Shown: positions 12,901 to 22,584 of the stretch, piece after piece
Numbering within the stretch: position 1 is the stretch's first letter
Layout of the letters: every line of letters starts with the position of its first letter
NCBI GenBank assembly: GCA_008508345.1
Contig: QNGE01001716.1
Coordinates: 62,001-126,000 of the forward strand
Length of the DNA: 64,000 bases
Source of the DNA: Paragonimus westermani
Lineage: Eukaryota > Platyhelminthes > Trematoda > Plagiorchiida > Troglotrematidae
Direction of reading: 5' to 3'
Notes under the pieces: model-generated
What the model saw: the letters and a program-made list of their open reading frames with translations, nothing else
Told to the model about the DNA's origin: nothing
Database searches by the model: none
Program-made: the position numbers and the translations under genes

Positions 12901-14766
12901 AGGAGGGATCGATAGAATCGGTCAGCAAAGGATCGAACAAACATCACGCGTCTATTCGTGGACAATCGATCGCATGCAGAAAATCGTGTTAAACCGTCAA
13001 CATTACCACAAGTATGAATGTAACTACAGAGCCGGACGCTTGACATACCAACAGTAGACAAGTGAACGAGGGTTCAGTTAAAAATTAAATAAGTGGATTA
13101 TGAATGCACTGGTCAACTTGTCGCGATCTTAACCATTCGATTTTGGCGCAATAATCGGTAACTGTGACTCACTGGGTCAAATCCGAGTGAAAAGCTATGA
13201 TCACGAGGTCGTGGAAAGCGACTACAGTTTACAGTGTCTGAACCCAAGGTGATCGAGTAACAACAGCGCAACTCACAACCGATTGCTGATTAACTTCCAG
13301 ATACGATAGTGGGCCAAAATCCTATACAATGGTATAAGAGTAGGGGTTGCGACATGAACCTCAAGAATTCAAACATCAGTCGCTCAACAATCGTTCGGGC
13401 TGAAGACATACACACCATTAGATGACTCTGAGTAGAGGCTAGAAATCAAAGTTAATGTTGCTAGTAGAGGTATACTGGCCGAAAAACTCACCAAAGGATC
13501 AGAACGGCCATCAAATAGAATGGACGTTCCATTTAAATTAACAAAATGTCTCGAGAAATGCAAGTCAAGGAAAAAACCGAAGCAAAATGAAATCTTATTA
13601 CTTTCAGCTGAAGAGACACCGGAAAGCAGCACCAGTGATACCTTGCGTGCCCAAATAATTGATCAACAAAGTACAATGAAGAACCAGGATGATTAGTTGG
13701 TACAGTTTATTCGGAAACCTAGTCAATCAATCGAGGATATGAAACTGACTGATGTCCATTAGACGACTCGTTTTAGTTTGCGTTCCAGTCCAGCCAGTGA
13801 AGTTGTGCTTCATGGATAAACCCACTCAATCAGGTGTTTGTAAGTTACAACCTAGTAATATTCATCGCTCTGTCACAACTGTTGCCAATAGCGCTAGGGT
13901 TCTGATGAATAAGAGACTGGCTGATTAGCGCAATCAGTGACGGGACCGGGAGAGGTATTGGTTAGGGAGAGAATATCTTGGCGTAATTACAGACAATTGT
14001 TATGTATACTCTTTCATATGTTTGCTAGTCGTACTCTGGTGCTTGTATATAGCATAACATGTTAACACTGCCCCTAGTGTTTGGAAATCGTTATGGTTAC
14101 CATCGTGCGAGTCATTCGTTTATCCATAGGTGCTCAAGCATTGAAGAACAAAGAAGAATCTTCTCTAGTGCCTTTACTAAATATGTCCTGATTGGCCGAG
14201 AAAGATGAAGAGGTTTCAATCATAAACTATTAAAAGGAGACCATCAGCGGTAGCTCTTCTCTTGCCAAACTTCTGTGGGCATAAGGAAATAATATCCGTA
14301 CGCTAACCCAAACAATGACCAGCATGACAATGGGTCTTATGAAAGTTGTAAACATCTGTGACGAATATACTTCTGTAAACAACTGAATCTACCCTATTCT
14401 GCTGAATCACCCTTAGTTACTGATGTGAAGAAAAGCAACGTACATGTCTCGGAACCGCATGCTTACACCAACTCGATATAACAATACACTAACTGTCGCA
14501 GTACTGGCCGTTGAAATGCGTACAGATTATGTATCTCTTATACCAATCTAACCTATTTTTAATAAGTTTGTTACGTTCGTATTGGATCGATTCGTTGGAG
14601 AAGCGTTGAGTTGATAATAAAGTATGTCAGCTACGAGCAGTCTGGATGTAAATGAGAAATAGTTCAAAGTACGTCGGTCCTGATGATGCATGCAACAACG
14701 GGCGTCTTTCAGTCATATTGTAGCGAGAAGGCGTCCAATAAAGCACAATCTTTATTGTCCAAACCG

Positions 14767-14767
14767 N
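14767..14767. other. Ambiguous base (N)
   Basis: The only N in the window, in non-coding intron sequence. It marks an unresolved assembly or consensus position. Confidence 0.98.
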
Positions 14768-17700
14768 TCGAAAACTCGCACCTCTGACCTGACAATCCAC
14801 CACAATATCACTATGGTTGGTTAACCCGAACAAGGACGCTGTCAGCCGACTACCACCTGAGTTGGAGTGCACAAATCTGAACCTTAACTAAGAGATGGAA
14901 AACAAAGCGGTTGAATCCTACTTGAAGAAGAATGCGGTTGTTAAAATAAAAACTAAAATCAAAACCCACATTTAAGGTTTCGGTCAGAAGTAAACTAATG
15001 TAGATATAGTGTTGACTGCCAAAATGAATTTCCCCGTTTCGAGTTCGGTTTATCCTGAATACTCTTTCTTAGGCTCACACTAACTGATACTCCCAAGTTT
15101 ACACACGACTCTTGGTTCAATATACGGCAACTAAATTTTCCGGCTAAAGAGTGTAGGAATGACAAAAGCAAAGAAAAATCTTAAGCATCCATTACGATCG
15201 TCGACAGTTCCCAGACGTTTGCGCTTAACTACAACCATTTCACGTCATCGTTGTTAGATGATGTCACCGTCAACGCAAATTCACATGTAGAATAGGACTA
15301 AAGTCAAGGTATTTCACGCGGCAGGTCAGTTGGTCGTTTTTCAAAAATAAACGGGCATACAAAACAGACTAGAGACGAACAACCCCATTACAAGCTGACA
15401 AGGATAGCAGTGTCCTCAAAATATGGATCGTCTGAGCCATCCACATGCAGCTTACGTACCACGGAACCTAGGTCAAACAGGAAATTTACAAAGGTAAACA
15501 ATCTCAGTTACACTGATTAAAACCAACTTGGTAGGACCGAGTGCACGGCACGTGCTGACTCAGATATTTATGCAAATAAAGCAAGGAACTGTTCCAATGA
15601 ACACTTGAAATACGAACAACCAGTGTAAAACAGCAGGTCAGGAAACAAATTGAACTTATCCGACAAAGAACATCATTGATCCAATAAACAGGAATAGTTT
15701 AAACTGTGAAGTGGATCTCACAAGTGGACAATCAACGAGGATGACATAGTGATTAGAAGTGGTATCTTGATGGATTAGCTTCCTCGCCAGAAAACACTAA
15801 GATTTAATTCTCACTTAGTGGACTAGACCGCCATGCAGACGGAAAAGCGTCGTCGATCTTCACATCTAGGATTTTTCTGTCAAAACCTCTGATGCGCACG
15901 AGAGGACTTCTACCCAAATTTCGCAAGGAAACCTGTTTCAGCTCCCACCTTAACAGTCGAGCACAACTAGACTAGGCATTGTTGCGTAAATCCCGTCGTG
16001 ACAATACTTTTCGGAAAACCTTCGTAAGGATGGGGAGCAAACTAACTCATGCGCAGCAAGCATAAGACGTCACGTCTTTCACCGAAAAGCACTAGTTCAC
16101 CACATGTCGTAAAAGCATCTGTGTGCCATCGAATTTGATCTCAGAAATTCGGAGGTACTGTCAAGCTTTATCAGTCGGGTGTTTGCGACAGAACGTATCA
16201 TCTAAAAAGCAATTAAACGTCAAAATTTGTCATCATTGTTCAACTGAAATTATCATTCACAATCTAAACAAATCTGTGCTTGATCCATTCGACCTGAATC
16301 CTGTTTATTTTTAATAATCGCACGTCCATGACTGACAAGAACGTACGAAATTATATTATATCGTGATTCGTGTTCTCACCATACTTTTGTTTACTTTACT
16401 AGCCTCGTGAACGTGTATGCAGTAAAACAGAAAACAATACCCTATAACACTTAACTTAGACATCGATTGGTTCATTGGTTAAGTGAATAGAGGAGGAAAG
16501 ACGAAGATCGCTTTGAAAGTACGTATTTAGGCTCAGAGATGGCATGAACAGAACAATTCACTCTATTTTCCAGGGTAAGCTGACTCAGTTTCCACTCACT
16601 GAAAGTGAATAGAGCAATTTGTTGCTGTTGTTGCCATCCTCCTGTGCCGATCGATTTCGTAACCTTTGCTGAATACCACTCATTCATTCAGTCACCATTG
16701 TATTCGATTCAACAAGATTCAACTGAGTATGACACGCTGATTGTCAATGGTAAAAATGGGGTGGAAGATTGAAATGTGGAATTCAGGCAAATGAGTCATG
16801 ATTTCACCGTAAAAAGTTGAACGGAACTGCAAGCATGTGATGGTTCATGAATGAGTGGTTCAAATATGACACGGACATTCCCAAAGTGCACGCTGATTGC
16901 GAGTTGGTCTATGCACTTGGTGTCATCTGATCAGCTGCAATGAGTGTTGGCCTTTCTAAATCAGTAGCTTGCGCTAAATGGACTTATTGCAATCTAATTC
17001 ACTACCAATATCATCCAGTCAGGATGACCGGTATTTCCAGATGATATCGAACTGTGACCGACACGGTCCACTGAGGGAGATGAACTTGTCTTGCAGTTAA
17101 AGTGCTGCTCCTTTCAAGGTGAATTCTTACTGATCGCGTTATTCATCTTTTGTCCATTTGTATAGGTTGTACAGGATGTGGTTCCAAAACAGGTGAAGAG
17201 GTAACACATACCGGGTTTGTGTGCAAATTAATTAACTGAAGAATGAACGATACCCAAAAAAGACCGCATAGGCGATCAATGCCAAGGCAGTGCATGTGAA
17301 TAAAAGTGCGGCAAATCCCGCGTGTGATGTGCCACACCGTCTGAGATCCGAGACTGGTAACCAATTACCAGTGGCAATGATCGTCTGTTGTGTCTACGAG
17401 CGCAAATGTACGTGCTAGGTTCAACGCTGAAAACCACCTAGTCCACCTTCGTGTTAAGGCACAGTGTGAATTATGTCAATACAACTTCGACGAGTGATAG
17501 TGTGACTCGCAAAAACCAATCAACTACTTACTAGTAACCACTGCTTACAGACGACCGGAGAGCTGTTTGCATATTGGCTGAATCAGTAAAACATTGAGTG
17601 GCACCTACGCTATCCTCCAATCACGTATGTTTCAGCCTTCCCATGCATACCACCTCATCTCAATTCCTGTGGCGAAATCACGACAAATTTGATTGAATTT

Positions 17701-18065
17701 CAAATCCGGTCGTTCGGTAAATGTTCATCTTTGTTCGTCAACCTGAGGAAATTCATTGGCTTGTCCCTAGTCGAGTTAAATGGGACTGCATAGTTGAGTG
17801 ATATTCAGGAAGAATTACATGATCGATCGGTACCGAGAACAAGATGACGATAACAACAAACCGCTGCTTTAATTTTGAGAAAATGAATTCGCTGGATGAA
17901 CGTGTAAACCTGTGGTCTGGACCCTTCACACGGAAGACCCCAGACAGAACCAATGCTAACTAATCGTGACAATTTTTGTCCGAAAGTGCGAGTGAGGTCA
18001 TTCTTATCAGGTTAAACTCAACATTCTCATCAACATAAAACAACGCAATACACCAGTGGTCCGCT

Positions 18066-19090
18066 CTAATGCCTAACTCTCATACAACCGTGAAGAAGAA
18101 AACATGATCTGATCAGGAAGAGAGAGGAAGATAGAAGGAGAGGGAACCGTACTGTTATTGTATTGTGTTCAAGAAATTCAGCATCAGGGTGACAACAGTT
18201 TGTAGACAAACAGCCGAACTGTAAGCAAAGGCAAGGCATCATCAGCAAGACAACTTCGGGTATTGATATGTTCGCCGAGCTTGGCATTTAGGTTGCAAAC
18301 GTTTCATCACCAAGCGAGGTGACATCATCAGTGCGTGATGAAACGTTTGCAACCTAAATGCCAAGCTCGGCGAACATATCAATACCAAAACAATCAACCC
18401 GAGCTACAAACAACAACACCACTATTCCCAACCATCAAAGACAACTTCCTAATGGCTTTCATTGTCCCGCGTCACTGAGCGCACCTGCTTCATAGACAAC
18501 TCGGACAAACAGCAGCAGCATTCATACCAATCGGCCCGATTAGCCTCTATCCTGTTCGAAATCTTCAGTCACCGACTTTGTGAGTCGCGAATGCCCTGGC
18601 CCGGGAGACGAATCCGAACTACACCCTAATAAATGACTGTGGTTCTCTCCTTCAAATCATCATTTGTCTACGTTGCACCTTACGCCAGTCGACCACAACG
18701 TTGTCATATAGTGTTCGGTGTGACAGACAACTAGCTGGCATCCTTAATACGTGGCCTGACCATCTAAGCTTGCGCATAATTATAAACTGAACAAATGAAC
18801 TCTCTTGGTAATCACTATCAGATACCCGTTTCACAACCCCTTCTTTGCTAGCTCATTCCTGCCACCTGGTACGAGTGATCGAGTGCTGACATCGATATTC
18901 AAGTTCCTGAAGACGGTTCATACCTTCTACCCTATCCTGATCGGCTAAGTTTCACAGTCGCAAAGTAGCACAGCTCACACAGTCGTCCTATATATCTGGC
19001 CGTCAAGCTTCAGATAGGTGTCTCCCTCATGCCAGAGGTTTCATGGATTCACAAATACTGCCCTAGCCTTAGAGAAATAAGATTTTGTCT
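18066..19090 (-). mobile_element. LINE (non-LTR retrotransposon) 3' end relic
   Basis: On the minus strand from about 19085, broken frames read as the tail of a LINE ORF2: a Leu-Trp-rich segment near 19040, an SRTP-free but recognisable CQHSITRTRW block near 18880, then LRWSGHVLRMPASCLSHRTL near 18770-18710 and VDWRKVQRRQ. The arginine-tryptophan-glycine-histidine-valine-leucine (RW-GHVLR) motif and the following DW-R-Q block are typical of the C-terminal domain of RTE/CR1-type LINEs. Frame changes and stops show it is dead. Downstream (18650-18066) lies the 3' untranslated part, which contains the perfect inverted repeat listed separately. It has the same orientation as the host FHIP gene. 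Confidence 0.7.
18259..18386. repeat. Perfect inverted repeat: 52-bp arms, 24-nt loop
   Basis: The left arm 18259-18310 and right arm 18335-18386 are exact reverse complements over all 52 positions, separated by 18311-18334. The outer ends read GGTATTGATATG and CATATCAATACC; the inner ends read CGTTTCATCAC and GTGATGAAACG. The repeat sits in the 3' non-coding part of the LINE relic. A transcript of either strand could fold into a 52-bp uninterrupted stem. Confidence 0.97.
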
Positions 19091-19699
19091 TCTTCCTTAT
19101 AACGCCGTTGCTATTGATGCAACTGTCCGATTACACAAAGCGGAGAGCAATCTCCATAGCTTCATTATCCAACATTAAATCTATATTATCACAACAGTGT
19201 CGTAGAAACACGGCGCGCAGTCTGAAATATATGATAAAGCGCAAAATGGCACACAACATGCTCTATACTGTTTGGAAATTATCCAACTACGCAATCGTTA
19301 AATCCGGCTGGAATCCGTGAACATACAGGGTCAGAGAAGCGATACAATAGAAGAAAACATATGGCTAGATCAATCGTTTAGGCAGCCTAAACTCAGCTGA
19401 ATCGATCACTAGATGGTTGATTCAAATCGGACATACAGTTCAACTAGCACCAACACTCTGTGTGAGCACATCGTGTAGCCAAGTGAAACTTCACAAATTC
19501 ACTGAGGCTCTGCTAATCGCCAATCACGAGCCTTTGTTGCGCGCAGTAGATTCACGCCAGTCGCGATTTCTTAAAACAAAGTCAAGCAAGCTCGATGAAA
19601 ACGTTAATAGCTGTTCACTCTTTAAAATGCTGCGTGTCAGCCAGTGTGAGAGTTTATGAAATTAATCTACTCTGATAAATTCTGTTCTCGTCATTGTAG

Positions 19700-19777
19700 A
19701 TATACCGCAAGATGACGACGCCTTTAGAATTTCTCAGCGTAAGGTATCAATACTTAACTGTGAAAAGCATCTACATG
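19700..19777 (+). other. Exon-like segment with good splice signals (uncertain)
   Basis: A 78-nt segment lies between a pyrimidine-rich acceptor (TTCTCGTCATTGTAG) and a consensus donor (GTGAGT at 19778). Two plus-strand frames are open through it. It has no recognised protein similarity and lies antisense to the FHIP gene in its long intron. It could be an exon of an unrelated nested gene, a TE-borne exon or chance. Confidence 0.2.
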
Positions 19778-20674
19778 GTGAGTTTTTGTTCTTTTCACTG
19801 TGCATGTTTAAAACGTTTGACTAACGACGGATACACACCGATACACATGTGGGTGTACATGTCAAGTCAGCAGACGAACGAATGCACACTGATTAAGCGA
19901 GGGTGGTGTAGGAACGCATTGGCTTCCAACTTAGGTTTGTGCCTCAGAGTTAAAACAGCTGCCTACACAACTGTATGGTTTTTACTCAACTCTATTAAAC
20001 ACCAGATACCTTCTACCGCTCTGTCAACACACAGCTAGGAAATCAAAGTAACCTGTACACATTCTGTGCAACTATCGCCACAAACAACAAAAGGACATTG
20101 ACACTCGTGGTTAACTAACGTAAAACCATGACGGAAAAATCCGCAAACTTAAGAACAGGCCAGCGGATTGGACTCTATTCATGAACCATTGTAACCTAAT
20201 TCAAAGCATCCAATATCAGTGTCCACAAAATGCAATCAAACGAACGAGCTGTAATTGAGAATAAAGTGACATCTGCAATACGATTTTCATCACCATGCTT
20301 ATCCTGTGTGTGACCCAGCTGTCTATAAGGCTACATAGACAGTTAAAAGAGGAAACTATGGTTATGTGATGGGTTGATAAATCATGGGGAAGCTAAAAAA
20401 ATCTTTATTTACATTTACCAACTAATGACAGAAAAACGGTGACAACAGAAATATGAAGTTGCTCCGTATATGAATAAATCAATAAGTGATTTTTCATCAT
20501 TTGCAAGAAGAACGTTAACGAAGTTAAATAGCCGCTGATAGCGAAGTTTTATTCAAAACTCTACAACAGTTGAATGGAAGCCTTGAAAAAAATACTTGAA
20601 GTTTTCTCAACGTAAACAGCGGCCTGGACCGAATTATCCTTACTTATTGAAATATTTACTGCGTGATGGTTAGC

Positions 20675-20842
20675 TGTGGACGGTGCCAACAAATAAGAAC
20701 GAGTGACAGGACGCAAGCCAATCAAAGTCAAGAAAGTTATTTTTGACTCATATGTATTGATTCGCATTAAGACATTATTGAGATTCAATCTGTCGTGTAG
20801 TGAATACACCGTTGTTGATATCGCCACTTGACTTCTTCTACA
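20675..20842 (+). repeat. 5' LTR (168 bp)
   Basis: Starts TGTGGACGGTGCC and ends CTTCTACA. It aligns gap-free with the 3' copy. The base after the final CA is T in both copies, so the right border could be one base later. At 168 bp it is short for a gypsy LTR. No TATA box is obvious; a pol II start inside it is expected from the family, not seen. Confidence 0.95.
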
Positions 20843-21732
20843 TGGTGACAGAGGTGAAAGACCAGGATCTGCCAAAGATGACGTCCGTTGGAGGTCTGAG
20901 CATAGTACCACCAGCCCCACTGAAGCTGAACGAAGATGATGATCTTGCCAGCCGATGGAAGACATGGAAGCAGAAGTATGAGGACTTCCGTACGCTATCT
21001 CGTTTGGCGACTACTGAGAAAGAATATCAACTCGCCATGTTTCGGCACGCAGTCGGAGACGAGGCAATGAGACTGATGAATAATTTTTCATTCGACTCGG
21101 AAGAAGACGCCGGTGATTGGGAGGTGATGATGAGGAAGCTAGAACAGTTTTGCTTGGGCCAAATGAACGACACGTTTGAACGCTACAAATTTAACAGCCG
21201 CACACAGGGACAAAGCGAATCAATGAATCACTTCATTCAAGCGCTGATGTTTATGTCCGAGTCATGCGGTTTCTACAAATATATGCAGGACAAGTTGATC
21301 AAAGATAGGTTGGTCATTGGGATGAACGGTGCCAACATCACCAAACGTTTGCTGAAAGATCCGAAATTGAGTTTGAAGCAATGCACAGATATTTGCCGCT
21401 GTGAGGAGGCAGCCGACAAAAAGGCAGAAGCCCTCAGAACTCACTCGACAGAAGAAATCCACCGGATCAACGCAGAATACAACCGGAATCTGAAAGGATG
21501 CTACTTCTGCGGAAGACGTCATGGTGCGCTGAAGGAACAATGCCCGGCATGGAAGAGAAGGTGTGCAAAATGTGGAAAAGCCAACCACTTCAAGAACTGT
21601 TGCAAGAGCACCATACTCCCCGACCATCAGTGCTGTGAAGATGAAAGAACAACACCCAGGAGTACGATCGGCGGAAATCAAACTCGATGGAAAAAGGATC
21701 AACTTCCAGTTGGATTCGGGAGCAGGTGCTAG
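20842..21732 (+). CDS. gag: Gypsy gag protein (296 aa) with two zinc knuckles
   Basis: The structural capsid/nucleocapsid protein of the element. The ATG at 20842-20844 is the first ATG of this open frame and overlaps the last base of the LTR; the frame is also open upstream inside the LTR but only with non-ATG codons. The N-terminal capsid-like part contains a tryptophan-rich helix region (DLASRWKTWKQKYEDF) and a REKxY-like segment, as in Mag-type gags. The C-terminal part holds two Cys-His motifs: C-x2-C-x3-H-x6-C at about 21501-21543 and C-x2-C-x4-H-x3-C at about 21571-21606. The frame runs on past the second knuckle for about 40 residues with no similarity, while protease coding opens in the +1 frame. 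This suggests either a programmed shift or a damaged gag-pol junction. Confidence 0.88.
   Translation: MVTEVKDQDLPKMTSVGGLSIVPPAPLKLNEDDDLASRWKTWKQKYEDFRTLSRLATTEKEYQLAMFRHAVGDEAMRLMNNFSFDSEEDAGDWEVMMRKLEQFCLGQMNDTFERYKFNSRTQGQSESMNHFIQALMFMSESCGFYKYMQDKLIKDRLVIGMNGANITKRLLKDPKLSLKQCTDICRCEEAADKKAEALRTHSTEEIHRINAEYNRNLKGCYFCGRRHGALKEQCPAWKRRCAKCGKANHFKNCCKSTILPDHQCCEDERTTPRSTIGGNQTRWKKDQLPVGFGSRC
20843..20860 (+). promoter_or_regulatory. Candidate primer-binding site
   Basis: TGGTGACAGAGGTG follows the LTR-terminal CA directly, where a tRNA 3' CCA end would pair with TGG. The first seven bases fit the 3' end of tRNA-Trp, used by some trematode gypsy elements, but the match then fails. The primer is therefore not assigned. 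The site is also the first codons of gag. Confidence 0.6.
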
Positions 21733-22584
21733 TCTCGTTCCACGATCTTGCATTCCCACGGTGCTGCTGAGCGCCACGAACTTAACGCTTCGCATGTGGA
21801 ACCGGACTGCTGTGAAACCTGCAGGAAAGTTTACAGCAACCCTCCGCAACCCAGCCAACGGAAAGTAGATCCAACAAGTGATTTTCGTGGTCGAGGAAGC
21901 TTTCCTGCCACTTCTGGGAGTCGAGGCAATTGAAGCGCTCGATCTGGTAACGTTCCACTGTATCAATGTTATAACTACTGAATTATCACATATTTGCGAA
22001 AAGTATCAGGGCGTTTTTGATGGCTCCTTGGGAAGTTTCCCGGGCATTTGCAAGCAATCAATAGACCAATCGTGTTACCTATGGGTCGCCTACCGTTTAC
22101 GACAAAGGATAGTTTCGAAAAAGAGATTTCGCGTTTAGAGAATCTGGGAGTGATCAGGCGTGTGGAAGTACCTACTGACTGTGTAAGCCAAGTTACCGTT
22201 GTTACTAAAAAGTCTGGTGAATTGCGCGTCTGCATCGACCCAAAGCCACTGGATGCAGCTTTGAGGAGAGAACACTATAGACTTCCATTATTAGAGGATA
22301 TTCTTCCGTGTTTATCTGGCGCAGGTTACTTTACGAAGGTTGATTTATCAGCCGCTTTTTGCCACGTAAAACTTGATGAAGAATCCAGTTTTCTCACCAC
22401 CTTTGGAACTCCGTTTGGTCGATACCGCTGGCTTCGGCTTCCATTTGGTTTAAATGTTTCGAGCGAAATTTTCCAAAAGCACCTCATTCAATCCGTAGAG
22501 AACCTCACTGGTGTTGTGTGCATAGCGGATGACGTTTTGATACACGGCAGAGCACGACCAAAACTTAGAAAGATTCCTTGCTAG
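21605..22584 (+). pseudogene. pol: Gypsy pol, 5' half: protease and RT, broken by a stop and frame shifts
   Basis: Protease is read in the +1 frame relative to gag: FQLDSGAGASLVP, with the catalytic Asp-Ser-Gly at 21713-21721. A TAG at 21866-21868 interrupts it, and after the stop the same frame resumes with LPLLGVEAIEALDL, the protease C-terminal motif. Near 22040 the similarity jumps to another frame, in which RT reads on: RRxPF-like MGRLPF, the first catalytic Asp in KVDLSAAF (Asp codon about 22342), LPFGLN, and the IADD box (22522-22533). Near 22550 it jumps back to the earlier frame. Apart from these three lesions the RT motifs are intact, so decay is recent. Confidence 0.88.

Larger units (their letters stand above)
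9675..20674. other. FHIP intron, proximal part: no other gene
   Basis: Apart from the TA tract at 9.9 kb, one ambiguous base at 14767, the LINE relic at 18-19 kb and a weak exon-like segment at 19.7 kb, nothing here reads as coding. ORFs of 60-95 codons occur on both strands without recognisable motifs. Confidence 0.55.

Noticed and set aside
13860..13930. Similarity to the end of the Penelope-like relic at 29.48 kb (GGGTTCTGAT-AAT-AGACT)
   Set aside because: Only about 20 bases are shared and there is no coding similarity around them, so chance cannot be excluded.
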